DNA from: Streblospio benedicti
Taxonomy: Eukaryota > Annelida > Polychaeta > Spionida > Spionidae
Assembly: GCA_019095985.1 (NCBI GenBank)
Contig: CM032659.1
Span: forward strand, 17,265,191-17,329,190
DNA: 64,000 bases
Direction: 5' to 3'
The notes under the pieces were generated by a model that did no database searches, was not told the origin of the DNA, and saw nothing but the letters and a program-made list of their open reading frames with translations. A program made the translations under genes and the position numbers. Shown here one piece after another: positions 15,898 through 26,800 of this stretch (position 1 is its first letter; each line of letters begins with the position of its first letter).

Positions 15898-18503
15898 ATT
15901 ATAATTCCCATGAAGTTGTGACAACATGTATAAATAATACATGTCATGAAACAAACTTCATAAATAGTGAACACTTTGAGTGGATTCTAAAACTGAATAT
16001 AGAACTGTTTTGTAACTACAATCTATTCTTCAATTTTTTTGGCATCCACTATAACTCTGATTTTTCTGGGCTTATTCGTTTTAGTACAAATGGAGAACCA
16101 CCAGGCGCCATCATAGTTCCCAGTTACATTGTTTTGTATAATGTAGGTGTGTTGTGTATGAATTCACCTTCAAAGAACCACATTAAGCACAAAGCAACAC
16201 ACAATACAATGTTTCAGCTGAAAGACGCCATAGGACACTTGAAAAGCGACAGGTTTTTAAGTTGGTTATATTACACAAAACAGTTTACACGCTTGAGGCA
16301 TCCTCTTGAAGATTATACGTCTCGATTTCACCAGTGTGATGATTTGACATTTATTTTGGACCACCATGTTTGTGACGGCGAGACTGACTGTCCAGGAGGT
16401 GACGATGAAAAAAGCTGTATTCATAGTTGTGATATTGGTGATGAGCACAGTATGAATAACTCTCTAAACCTCAATGATTGTCCAAGGCATTTGTGCTCAC
16501 AAGAACATCATTACTTTCCATGCCACACGCATGGCTGCATCCCAGCTTCTAAGATTTGTGACTGTCATGATGACTGTGCTGATGGTTCTGATGAATCGGA
16601 CAATATTTGTTCCAACAAATTTAGAACATGTGATACATTTACTAATGAACTACATTTTAACACCCACAATTACTTAAATTTTTTCTATGGATCAACTTTT
16701 TGTGAATCTCCTTTCAGGTCATATGAAATCCATGCTGCTTGTGTGCGTGACTATAAATATAAATGTGGCTACAAACCTGCAGATACTCTTCTAGCCAATG
16801 GTAAAACATATCGCCATTCTTCTAAACCCATTTCGTTAAGCAGCCTATGCGATGGCTCAATGGACTGCAGTGACGGAGAAGATGAATTAGTTGACTGTAA
16901 AGCAATTTCGATATCGCCATCATTTCGTTGTTGCAAAGAGAACAAGTTTGTCAACTTTTTCCATCTAATAGATGGTAATGTGGAATGTCCCAAAAGTCTT
17001 GATGATGAACTTCCAGTTTTCTTTGGACTTTGTCCTTTTTTCTGCCATTGCAAAGGTTTCTCTGTTATATGCTATGCCATGTTTGAAAACCTTCCTTCAT
17101 ATTCTCGAGCTGTGAGTATTTTGAATGTGAAAATCAATGTTATTGATATATTCATTCAATTACGGTTACTTAAGTTCATCATAATTTTGAAAATGATTAA
17201 TTGTTCACTCATAACATTTCCAAGTAACAGGCTTGCTACAATGGATAAACTGAAATTTCTTGATTTATCTGATAATTACATTAACAATATTCAATGGAGT
17301 GATTTTGAAGGCATAAATGTTATTTATCTCAATCTAAGAAATAACCCTCTATGTTTATCATCATGGAATGTATTCAGTTCTTTAACGTCCTTAACACATT
17401 TAACTGTTTCTTTAAACAATGACAAACAAATGTGTATTCCATTCAATGTTGATGCAGATCTAAATCATCTTGAAGAGATTATTGTCAACCTTAAAGAAAT
17501 CTGCTGTTACTTTCAGAATTTAGTGTGTCATGATTTTAGCACTATGCATCTTTCTGTGAAATGTTCACGGATTATTGACCTAAATTCTGTGAAAGGCATC
17601 GGTGTTTTACAGCTTACATTCATCACACTGTTAAACGGTGCCATATTCTTAAAGTTACTAATGTATAAGAAAAAGCGACAAGATATTTTGAAAATACTGA
17701 GATGTGCTTTATGCGTAGTTGATGGTTTTATGATATGCTATTACATCATGCTGTTTGTTGGTGATTTGCGTTGGCTAAATTTAGGTCAAATAGCTGTATT
17801 TTGGCGCCAAACATTGCTTTGTAAATGTGCTGCAGGTTTACAGCTAGTTGCTATGGACATGTCACTGTTTGTATCCCTGACCATTAAGTTTTACAGCTGC
17901 ATGAAGATTACCAGAGCACAAAAGCTGCATCTTTCCAATAGATCTCTTGCTGCACTGCTGCCGATAGGCTTTGCCCTTTCCGCATTGACTCCCTTATTTT
18001 CAATGGTCATTTTTCCTCTACCCATAATGACTTCATCGTGTTCACTACTGTCTTCCCCCAGCCCTTTCAAACATGCACTTATGTTTGGAATTAAGTGTGC
18101 AGTATTTCAAATGTGCTATTTCATTGTAGATGTGTATGTACTTTATTTCATCAATGATGTCCAAAAGTCTATTTCACATCACAAACAGAATCAAACATCA
18201 ATACTAGTATATGCATTTAATGTGGCATTGGTGACCATTGCTAACACAGCATCGAATATGACCGCATTGACTTTTATTATCTTGTCTTTGGCACGCCTTC
18301 AGATAAGTACTACAGTAGAAACTGTTGTAGTCTTCATTTTACTGCCGATCAGTTCTTTTCTCAACCCCATTGTCATGGTAAAGATTTTTCTCAAGAATAA
18401 CCGTAAATTGAGGACTCTACTGAAAGATGCAGTTCAATTAACTAAATTAAGGATGATGAAGACTTCTCTTGTAAAGAAATATTCTAGACAATCCAGACAT
18501 TAA
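15888..18503 (+). CDS. LDLa-LRR seven-transmembrane receptor, C-terminal 870 codons
   Basis: Uninterrupted, intronless frame; no plausible start, since the ectodomain continues upstream in other frames. Counting from 15918: LDLa 1 at about 139-166 (VCDGETDCPGGDDEKSC), LDLa 2 at 191-232 (CHDDCADGSDESDNIC), LDLa 3 at about 285-332 (SLCDGSMDCSDGEDE), a fourth degenerate LDLa (DGNVECPKSLDDE), a Cys-rich LRR cap (CPFFCHCKGFSVIC), leucine-rich repeats at about 390-510 (KLKFLDLSDNYINNI, VIYLNLRNNPLCLSSW), then seven hydrophobic helices from about 557 to 825. TM3 ends IKFYSC where rhodopsin-like receptors have DRY; TM7 has LNPIV in place of NPxxY. Family: GRL101/RXFP-like type C LGRs. Ligand unknown. 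The frame ends at 18503 because of the 53-bp duplication. Confidence 0.8.
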   Translation, partial: RFIDYNSHEVVTTCINNTCHETNFINSEHFEWILKLNIELFCNYNLFFNFFGIHYNSDFSGLIRFSTNGEPPGAIIVPSYIVLYNVGVLCMNSPSKNHIKHKATHNTMFQLKDAIGHLKSDRFLSWLYYTKQFTRLRHPLEDYTSRFHQCDDLTFILDHHVCDGETDCPGGDDEKSCIHSCDIGDEHSMNNSLNLNDCPRHLCSQEHHYFPCHTHGCIPASKICDCHDDCADGSDESDNICSNKFRTCDTFTNELHFNTHNYLNFFYGSTFCESPFRSYEIHAACVRDYKYKCGYKPADTLLANGKTYRHSSKPISLSSLCDGSMDCSDGEDELVDCKAISISPSFRCCKENKFVNFFHLIDGNVECPKSLDDELPVFFGLCPFFCHCKGFSVICYAMFENLPSYSRAVSILNVKINVIDIFIQLRLLKFIIILKMINCSLITFPSNRLATMDKLKFLDLSDNYINNIQWSDFEGINVIYLNLRNNPLCLSSWNVFSSLTSLTHLTVSLNNDKQMCIPFNVDADLNHLEEIIVNLKEICCYFQNLVCHDFSTMHLSVKCSRIIDLNSVKGIGVLQLTFITLLNGAIFLKLLMYKKKRQDILKILRCALCVVDGFMICYYIMLFVGDLRWLNLGQIAVFWRQTLLCKCAAGLQLVAMDMSLFVSLTIKFYSCMKITRAQKLHLSNRSLAALLPIGFALSALTPLFSMVIFPLPIMTSSCSLLSSPSPFKHALMFGIKCAVFQMCYFIVDVYVLYFINDVQKSISHHKQNQTSILVYAFNVALVTIANTASNMTALTFIILSLARLQISTTVETVVVFILLPISSFLNPIVMVKIFLKNNRKLRTLLKDAVQLTKLRMMKTSLVKKYSRQSRH

Positions 18504-18552
18504 GGATGATGAAGACCTCTCTTGTAAAGAAATATTCAAGACAATCCACGAA
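18447..18552. repeat. 53-bp tandem duplication that truncates the receptor tail
   Basis: TTAAGGATGATGAAGAC followed by TTGTAAAGAAATATTC..AGACAATCC occurs at 18447 and again at 18500 (period 53). Copy 1 is read as LRMMKTSLVKKYSRQS and runs into TAA at 18501-18503. In the same register copy 2 encodes LRMMKTSLVKKYSRQS then TKSTDSS and TGA at 18569-18571, so the original tail was probably seven residues of a Ser/Thr-rich end longer. Confidence 0.9.
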
Positions 18553-18631
18553 ATCCACTGATAGTTCATGATTTATCATAAGAAAAATGATAAACAATAT
18601 CAACACCCGATTTCAAGCTACATTTTAGTAG

Positions 18632-18637
18632 AATAAA
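18632..18637 (+). promoter_or_regulatory. Polyadenylation signal candidate of the receptor locus
   Basis: AATAAA 61 bp after the presumed original stop at 18571 and 129 bp after the present one. Confidence 0.5.
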
Positions 18638-18639
18638 AT

Positions 18640-20280
18640 ATTCAGCCACCTATTACAGTGGAATCACAATGCAAATGTGTAGGCCTCTGACCTGTCAGAA
18701 TGAAACAAGGAAGCAAGACATGCAATCCAGTTCATTTTAGCAGTGGAAGACACAAAGCACATGTTAAATGTGTATGCTTTATATGTCATATTCTTATATA
18801 ATTACGCAAAGAGGGGAGTGGCCATGTTTTTTGGGGGAAATTCTCCTGAAATCATTTTCCTGGGGGGCTTTCACGCATTATGAGTGTTGCACTTTATGGG
18901 AAATCACCTTTTACAGGTTTATTTGTTCTTCGGCGCTTGTTTTCATCAGTATTGACGAGAAAACTGACTTACCATCACCGATTCGGGTACAAATGATTCT
19001 TTTTTACTACCACTTCCGCTTTCATCTTCCATTGTTGCTGTGTGCGTTATGTTTCTCTGTTGCTGCATGTATTTGTCTCTGTTGCTGCGTGCATTATGTC
19101 TCCGTAGGAGACAGGGAAGCTAGTGTATATAATTATAGTTGTATGATAATGGAAGAATTGTGGCCAGGCGATGCCTGTCACAAAAATATCATAATTGGCT
19201 ATTTATTTATGCTGCTGCAGTGAGGCCTTGCCTGTTCATGTGCATCGAGTTTGGCTTGCCTATCTTCGGCGTTATTTATCTATATCTACATTCCAGGTGT
19301 AAGGGCAAACTATTCACATTAGAAAGGAGCTCAACTTGATAGGAGGGATGAATATTCATAGACATGTTATATACATGTAATAATACTAAGTCATTTTTTG
19401 GTAAAGGCAGTCCTACAGTTATATGTGTTTACCGTGCATTCGAGGTCCTCAAATGTGTTGGACTGTCTGCTGGATCATGTAGCCTCTGTCTTCAAATATC
19501 TATACCATAGGCCGTTTCCTTTTTTGAGATTCTACTTTTGCAAATCTACCCTCAGCACACACCCAACTATATCCTGGATGCGGTCTGTTGGTTTTTTCTT
19601 CCTTTACTATGGCTGTCACACACCATTTCTATTTCTAGAAGGAATATCTATGAAGTGGCCTGACCAACATAGCTTGTGTTGTCTCATGGCTGGCCTGACC
19701 ACCATAGTTTTTGTTGTCACATGGCTGGCCTGACCACCATAGTTTGTGTTGTCATATGGCTGGCCTGACCACCATAGTTTGTGTTGTCTCATGGCTCGCA
19801 TTGATGTGGACACTTAGTCTTTTTAGTAGTAAACATCTAGCTACATTTATACATCTGATATCTCATGAAGACTCAAGAAAATGACGGCACTGACAGTGTT
19901 AGTGATGTGATGAGAACAATATTGAACATTAATTATTAAGTGAACTTTTAAAAGTGAGGAGTATATCGATGATTGTGACTGATGCCTAAAAAGCAGAATA
20001 TTGAAACGAGTGTTGATCCTGTTTATGTAAGCCAGATGTATATTCGAAACTGAGCCATGGCTGTCTCACACCATAGGAGTGTTGCAGATTGGTGACAAGA
20101 GAATGTTTAAAAAATAAACGTATTTTTTCATGAAACAAATGCTAGATAATGAATTGTCAGAGTATGTTGTTTAATTATTTGTTATACAATGTATGTACGT
20201 AAATTCAATCCAACTGCAGTCACTTATTTGATGTCATTTTGTTAATACGATTAAAAGGACCAATATGGAAACTAGTAATT
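18640..20280. other. Intergenic spacer
   Basis: No supported gene. A 151-codon open frame at 18768-19223 is low-complexity (repeated TGTTGCTG..TG..TTATGT words at about 19031-19100) and lacks domain or splice support. Contains the 35-bp tandem repeat at 19656-19797. Confidence 0.5.
19656..19797. repeat. 35-bp tandem repeat, four copies
   Basis: Units start at 19656, 19691, 19726 and 19761, consensus TGGCCTGACCACCATAGTTT followed by GTGTTGTC and a CATGGC-like end. Copies 2-4 are nearly identical; the first is slightly diverged (CCAACATAGCTT). Confidence 0.95.
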
Positions 20281-20284
20281 GGGG

Positions 20285-20515
20285 CTTTTTTTTTTAGTTC
20301 CAACACTTTTATTGCTATCCTTTTTCTAAGTTTTCACGATTTTGCACAATTACTTGTATCTATTGTCAGTAATATCAGTATTTCTCTCATATTTTTGTTC
20401 ACCAATGATCATTATTATCCAAGTTTTTTTAATGTTTTGCTTGTCTGTTTTATATTCTATATTACTTTTTAAGTTGTTGTAATGTGCATTTTGAATTATG
20501 AATAAAATAATATCA
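20285..20515 (+). repeat. 3' end of a dispersed non-LTR-type repeat, copy 2
   Basis: Same family as 6965-7220: GCACAATTACTTG, TATTGTCAGTAATATC, TTTTATATTCTATATTAC, GTAATGTGCATTTTGAATTA and the tail AATAAAATAATATC followed by AAATC-type short repeats, as in LINE 3' ends. No reverse-transcriptase region precedes it. Confidence 0.6.
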
Positions 20516-20519
20516 AATC

Positions 20520-22770
20520 AAATATCAACCCCAGATTAGATTAAATCAATGCATTACCAATGATTTTAGAAGAATAAAAAACAAAATGCTCTTTTTATTA
20601 ATAATTATTATTTCTAAAATCACGATTTCTTTTTAAAAAGCATGAGCTAAATATAGTATAGTATGTCTTGTGGACTTTGTTCATTAGTAAGTCAGAGGGG
20701 CAAGGTGGTTCCATGGAAATACCGCGAGATGGGTAGTTATCAATTGTGCAGTAGGGTTTTCCCCCGACCAGCTATCTAAATGTATTTTACCATAATGAGA
20801 TTAGACGTCTAAACAAAGTATTCACATTTCCAAATTGGAATAACGATGTTTAACTAGACACACGTAGGCCTTCAGGTCAAACGAAGGGATGCTGGTCAAT
20901 TTATCTAATCGCAATATGACTATGGAGCTTACATCATGTGGTTATATTAGTTAAAAGGTTTACAGCGCCTAATACCCCATCTCATTCAGGGACTCACTTT
21001 TCTTCCTGTTGTGATTGAAAAAGAATCTCAAATGAGCTAGCCAATCTCATTTCCTTTGTACATGTACATAACGGTTATGGTCATAATAGTATGAGGCTTA
21101 GTTAGTATCCAGTATGAACATGAAGGTCACAGAGCAATCATCATGCATAATCCCATATACACACCACACGTTCACAAGCACCTTTCCCCTGACGAGGATG
21201 GCCGAGCACTGCAGCAGACATCCCATCAGCGTGTGGGGGTTCCAAGTCACCGAGTCAACACTGCAAGGGACAAAAACCTCAACTCAAGTCATAGGCAGAT
21301 CCAGGGGCGCAGGGGGGCGCACTGCAGCAGAAATCCCATCATTTTCATAGGGGTTTTTCATGAACCCCGAGTCAACACTGCAAGGGAATCTGCCAAACTC
21401 AAGTTATGACAGGGATGTGGCTAACCAGCTCAAGAAACCCGTATTCGAATATGGAGGCATTGTATCGTGATTTTTGATAATTATTTAATGTCATAAGTTA
21501 TAGGTGTAATATAGAGTTGTGTTGTAAATCTACGTCCTCTATTTTGTTTCAGTACGCACTAATAGTATTAATCCATTAGCTCACGTAATTAATTACCATG
21601 ATTATATGACCGAGGTTATCGTCTAGTAAGACCACTATTTAGAAAATACCTAGAGTTGTACTAAACTATTATTGAAAACGGCAATACTTTGGCACGAAGA
21701 AAATATATAACAGGCATTACTGATTTTCGTCTGGAACCTGGCATCTTGGAAACACAATGCAAACAATCAAACATGCCGGACAGTCAGCTTAGTCGAGTTA
21801 ACATTTATGGTAACAGCATTAAATGATACATTAACCTTCCAGGTTACATTTTATTAAAAACGGGTTTGATGCCCAAATGAAGGACGGCTTGCGAAGTAAA
21901 TCAGTGGTCATCCTTTTAATATTTTGTCTGTTAGCTAACGTCAAGTAATTGAGATTTCAACGTATCCATATGCTAACGATTCATATTCTTGTCACCTGCA
22001 TGGCACGAGTTGTGTTCTACACCTGGAAAGAACTCACTGCTACAGCCTATCATTATGGTGCATTGCATGGTCTTATTTGATTCCAGGTGTTAGACATGAG
22101 GTCTGAAGAAAACTGGTTTTCACACCTTGATTCATTTCATTTTTTCTGTTACAACTTGTAACCATTTGTAAACTTGATTATTAGCATTGTGTAAAATGTT
22201 ATTATAGGAAGTATGTATTTGATAAAATATAGACTTTTTAAGTGTAACATGTCTGTGTGTAGCTAACTAGTTATACAATTCGTGTCTACTGTTAGATTTT
22301 GTTAAACACGAAGCCCCTGCAGACGGCAGGCCCCTCCTGGTCTGGTTGTATGCAACTTGAATCAGTTTGCACTTTGTAGATGTCTGCCAGTCAAGCATAT
22401 CTATGGTGTATGCTTCGGGATTATTAGTGGGTACATGGATATTTGTAATTAAACTAGACTAAACTAAACTGAAAATTTTAAGTTTGTTGATGAAGTAAAA
22501 CTAGACTAAATTACATAAATGTTGATTTGACGATGAGAGCTCGCGAAAGGTAGTTCAAATGGAGGTCAATTTAGCCGAATGCATATTAACTTTTGACCTA
22601 ATTAGAGGGGTCGCAAGGGCTCAAAACTAGTTTTGAGCAATATATTGAGCCCTAGGTATTCAGGGTGTTCTAGGACACAGGCATATTTCATACACCTTGT
22701 ACATGTACACTGTAACGATAACAATAACAAATCGTCAAGTTCACAGATTAAATGAAATGATATCATTGGA
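20520..22770. other. Intergenic spacer
   Basis: No gene seen. At 21195-21410 the block CACTGCAGCAGACATCCCAT ... CGAGTCAACACTGCAAGGGA occurs twice, and the second copy is preceded by ATAGGCAGATCCAGGGGCGC, an end of the GGCAGATCCAG family, so this is a MITE piece inside or next to a local duplication. The rest is AT-rich unique-looking DNA. Confidence 0.5.
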
Positions 22771-22774
22771 CCAA

Positions 22775-22780
22775 TTTATT
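22775..22780 (-). promoter_or_regulatory. Polyadenylation signal candidate of the SLC18B1-like gene
   Basis: Minus-strand AATAAA, 134 bp past the stop codon of the transporter gene. Confidence 0.55.
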
Positions 22781-22913
22781 TACTTGAATATATTTTATGT
22801 ACAGTAATCATCAACAATACTGTTGCTCAATGCTTGCGATCTTTAATCTTACATAGAAATCATAACATCAATTTAAGTATTGCTGGAACTATATTTTCAA
22901 ACAATTTTCAGGG

Positions 22914-24404
22914 CTAATTGCTATTAATTAGAGCAGACTTTTCAGTACTACGGTGCTTGATACTAGGTTCACCATTACGTTTTGCCTTCTGAAGACGTTT
23001 CCATCCCACAAGCAATACAAATGTAAGCATATAGGCACTTATTAGATAAGCCATGACTGTAAGTAGCCACTCCCAACCCATTGCCTGATACAAGATTCCT
23101 CCAATGACAGCACCAATGCCGCTCCCCAAAGACTCGGATGCTTTGAGTAATCCTCCAACTGTACCATATGTTACTACAATGTCTGGGAATCCTTTTTCTT
23201 TAACTGTTTGATACGCTAAAGCGATAGATGCTATCACACCAGCTTCTCCAAAGACATCCAGCAGATTCCAACACAATACCACTAGCCATAGAGGTGGATC
23301 TGTGATGTTGTAGTATGGTGCAGGTCCCAGCAAAGAAACAAAGACACAGAACATGGACATGGCAAAGATGAATAAGGGTACATTCCAATCTGGTTTTTTA
23401 TCCAACAGACGCCCGGTGCCTACTAAAGAAACACAAGATCCAATGACATAGCTTGATATGACAGCACTCTTTCCGATGGCTGTTAGTTGATAGTTTTCTA
23501 AATAAAGACTGAAAAAAGAATATAGTATCGCTATAACAGCCATGTATACCAAATTACATGCAATGCAACACATGAACACAGGAATGGTGATCATTTTACA
23601 AGTAGATGATGACTGAGATTTTTCCTGATTTTCTTGAGGTGAAGGAAGAAAATGAAGAATAGACAATCCTGCAACCAGAATACACACAGATGTGACGATG
23701 AAAGGCATATGAAAACCACCAAACTGATAGAGAACACCTCCAACGAGTGGTCCTGCTATGAAACCAAGGAGTCCAGCTGTCTCTAAAGCGGCATTAATAG
23801 ATACAACATTTGTTGAGAACATTGAAATAAGTATGGCAGCTTCCGCAACAAAATACGCCCCACTAAATAGTCCCATCAGAGTGCGGAACATTATGCTTAA
23901 TCCAAGAAATATTTCATTATTATCTATAACAGACAATACCGACATCAATCCAGAAAAAATGCTTGTTCCAACTATCCCAATTGTATAGATATACTTAACA
24001 TTTATACAGTAAATAAAATGGCTCCAAGTAATGCAAGAAAAAAATGTTGCGAAGTCAAGACATCCAAAGACAAATCCAATTTCCTGCTCAGTGACATTTC
24101 TCTGTACTGCATATTTTGCATAAAATGGGGAGATTAGAGTTCTCTCTACGCGACCTAGAAATGTTACCAGAATAACCACAGCAAGAATTCCATATCTTTG
24201 ACAGTTTGTTAATTCACCCAATGAATCGTTGTCTGTGTTAACTAGTTTTTGTTTGCTCACTGACGAAATCTGTTGTATTCCATGTTCTTTGGAGATTTTA
24301 GCATCTTTCTTATGGTCACTCCCAACTCCGGCACCGTCCCCGGCACAACTTGGATCCCGTGCTTTAGTATCCACATGGATAGACCGTTCTTCTGTGACAT
24401 TCAT
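22914..24404 (-). CDS. SLC18B1-like major facilitator transporter, intronless
   Basis: 496-aa single-exon protein. Residues 1-75 are hydrophilic (cytosolic N-terminus), followed by twelve hydrophobic segments in two blocks of six separated by a polar loop (SPQENQEKSQSSSTCK, about residues 255-270). It follows the SLC18B1 pattern: PFYAKYAVQRNVTEQEIGFV, FGCLDF, LETAGLLGFIAGPLVGGVLY (the antiporter motif C with GP..GG) and GRLLDKKPDWNVP between helices 8 and 9. SLC18B1 is a vesicular proton-coupled polyamine exporter related to the amine transporters VMAT and VAChT; substrate here is inferred only. Vertebrate SLC18B1 genes have many introns, so this is probably an old retrocopy that stayed open. 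The frame is intact from the ATG at 24404 to TAA at 22914. Confidence 0.88.
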   Translation of the reverse strand: MNVTEERSIHVDTKARDPSCAGDGAGVGSDHKKDAKISKEHGIQQISSVSKQKLVNTDNDSLGELTNCQRYGILAVVILVTFLGRVERTLISPFYAKYAVQRNVTEQEIGFVFGCLDFATFFSCITWSHFIYCINVKYIYTIGIVGTSIFSGLMSVLSVIDNNEIFLGLSIMFRTLMGLFSGAYFVAEAAILISMFSTNVVSINAALETAGLLGFIAGPLVGGVLYQFGGFHMPFIVTSVCILVAGLSILHFLPSPQENQEKSQSSSTCKMITIPVFMCCIACNLVYMAVIAILYSFFSLYLENYQLTAIGKSAVISSYVIGSCVSLVGTGRLLDKKPDWNVPLFIFAMSMFCVFVSLLGPAPYYNITDPPLWLVVLCWNLLDVFGEAGVIASIALAYQTVKEKGFPDIVVTYGTVGGLLKASESLGSGIGAVIGGILYQAMGWEWLLTVMAYLISAYMLTFVLLVGWKRLQKAKRNGEPSIKHRSTEKSALINSN

Positions 24405-26365
24405 GGTAAAGATATCACTGTTTTCAATTTGTATTATGTATCATTCAGAATTCATCCCCAAATGTCTCCATATCATTGATGTAAGAATATTTATCATGCA
24501 ATATACTTTATAGTTTGCATGCTTCAACAATCAGATCATGTATCGGCAAAGGAATTTCGTCTGTATTATAAATCATCTTTCCTAGATGCTATATTTTGTA
24601 ACAAAAACCAGTAAAACGCACAGCCGAACATGAATAATATAATAAGGAGGCTTACGTCCTTTTTCTATTCTTGTTTATCAGGTGAAATGTATTAGGCCAC
24701 GGGGTGTTTGTTCGACGAAGAGGATTGTAATATGCGTTAATGTATGCTTCTTTTGTGTTTAAAAGTCTGTATTGGTCAGAATGGACCGGCTGTCAATAGG
24801 CAGGAGGTCTTTATTCAACAGGATTAGAAAGATAAAGACCCCCACACTAAAATAAAACCTCCACACATCTTCTATTTTAGGCCCAAAGCTTAAAATGAAA
24901 GCTTGGAAATTTGGAGGGGATTAGTGCTGAAATCACAAGACATGTCAAGGCTGCAACTTTATTGAAACAAGTTGTGTAACTGGATCAGGTTGAAGAATGA
25001 CTCGACGGGGGTTTACTAAGACTTTATTTCACCGTGAAAAACTAAAATATGTATAATATATATCAAATAAACATGATCAATAAATGATAAATAGAAATAA
25101 TATTGACAATAAGTTAAATATAAACACACAAAATATTACCATTCTCCTCATTCCTGATTAAAACTAAGCGTTCTTTTCCTTTGGTTAGTGCTTCCAATGT
25201 AATAATAATAACCAATAAAATAACCAATAAAATAAGTACAATATTATAAAATATATACAGTAAATCAAAATATAGGCATGCTTATTTATACTCAGTAATA
25301 AAATTGCGTTGGCTGCAGCTGCAAGTTGAGAACATACGGATATAGTTAAAAACACTATGAGGCAATTGAATAATGGCATATGATATTAATGTTACCTCAA
25401 ATCTCTCCAAATTAAAAAAGCAATTCCAATTCATACATTTTCAATACAAATGATAAACACGCAAATTATGCACCGAATCAAAATTGTGTATTAAAAGTAT
25501 GAATATTTTGATCTGCAAATATATTAACACTAACAATTTGACTGATCACCACGTTAGAGACATTAAACTACAGCCATAGCATCACGTTTAATATTTTAGT
25601 ATATTGATGTCCCACATTACAGTAATGTATTTTTGGTGAGATTAACACACTTTCCCTTAATTGGAATGGGAAAGTCACACAACACAGCAAATATGAAGGT
25701 GGGGGGGGGGCATGTATAATTTGAATTTAGAAAATCATTAGATATATCAAAGAAATATAAGCATGTCAGCATATAGACAAATACCTGTGACTAACTTTCA
25801 TCTCATTAACTCTCATAACAATGCACATCGTTTCATGAGCATTTATGCATGTCAAGAACATCTATTTTTAATGTGTGTTAAACTGACTACAAATAATCAA
25901 TCTACTATCACTTTCAAGTTCACCCAAACCTTGGGATAACAAAGAGAGGTCGTGACCTCACATAAGCCATTGTGGTGACCCCACCTACATAACTGACCTT
26001 GTCTGAAGTGCATGTACTGTTGTTAAATACCCAAACCTCGAAACCTTTACACCAACAACGGGAGTTCATGACCTTTACAAAGTAGACTTTGCACCGAACT
26101 GACCAATAAGTATCTGCTGTATCTGTGACCAGACACAATTAAAGACATAGCAGTACCCAGTTGGTTGTTCATTGCTGAATAAAGCACGTGGTCTGTACAG
26201 TGTGATAACACAGAGAAATCAGGTAGGTTTCTTCTTATCAAACATCATATTTTATAATAATAATAAAAATACAATACTAGCTGGCTGTCCAGCGCTGCTC
26301 GGGTTGAAACAGATGAGATCCAGAACACATTAAATTCTTCCTTCCCCTACACGCCTGTACCGGTG
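24405..26365. other. Intergenic spacer
   Basis: No gene supported. AT-rich with short open frames only. Contains a G-run at about 25701-25709. The promoter of the transporter gene should lie just above 24404, but I see no clear core element. Confidence 0.4.
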
Positions 26366-26369
26366 TCTG

Positions 26370-26800
26370 TAGATTGATTGATTGATTTATTATAGTGACA
26401 TTGTATATACATTAAATTTACAGGTGATTTTTTTAAAATACAAATTATACCCAACCCATCTAGAGGCTTATACGTCACATTTAAGAAATTATTAAACTAA
26501 ATTTATATACATTATGAATTTAAAATATATGGCACATGTGTAAAAAACATTTCAAATTCTTCTGTATAAAACATTTTGCAACAACAATGAATTTTGATAC
26601 TTCTTCCGAACCTGTTTCATAAGGAATACAAGTTTACTTCCTACATCTAAATTTACAAAATTATCGTCTAAATTGTCTGCCTTATTAAATAATGAAAGCG
26701 TAACATTTACATATAAAGGACCAGTACATAGAAGTGCACTTCATCTTCAACCATATCAAACACACATAGCTCGCAAATTCGTTGCTCTACAGGTAAATGT
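26370..26800 (-). mobile_element. 3' fragment of a non-LTR retrotransposon (LINE)
   Basis: Read on minus, the segment encodes EQRICELCVFDMVEDEVHFY and then PLYVNVTLSLFN, matching the Cys-rich ...C..C....VEDE.HF...CPLY...R..LF signature at the C-terminal end of many LINE reverse-transcriptase proteins (CR1/L2 and related clades). There is a one-base frame change between HFY and PLY. Downstream the frame ends and an AT-rich tail leads to a short AATCAATCAATC repeat at 26370-26382, typical of a LINE 3' terminus. No RT catalytic part is present, so this is a 5'-truncated dead copy. Confidence 0.65.

Larger units (their letters stand above)
12888..18571 (+). pseudogene. CUB/LDLa/LRR seven-pass receptor locus, frame interrupted
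   Basis: One receptor locus read from several frames on the same strand. Order: signal peptide and CUB-like region (12888-13772), continuation in another frame to about 13945, a possible intron or insert to the acceptor-like TTTCAG ending at 14601, then 14602-15108, 15109-15205, 15214-15897, and finally a long open frame 15888-18503 with LDLa modules, leucine-rich repeats and seven membrane helices. I count at least four frame changes in otherwise coding-like sequence (near 13770, 15100, 15270 and 15870). A 53-bp tandem duplication then cuts the last residues; the older stop lies at 18569-18571. A similar architecture (LDLa-LRR-7TM) is known from snail GRL101 and the type C LGR/RXFP receptors. 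Whether this is a decaying member of a multigene family or an intact gene with assembly indels cannot be told here. Confidence 0.65.

Noticed and set aside
18768-19223. 151-codon plus-strand frame
   Set aside because: Low-complexity Cys/Leu runs come from a short tandem repeat; no start context or homology.
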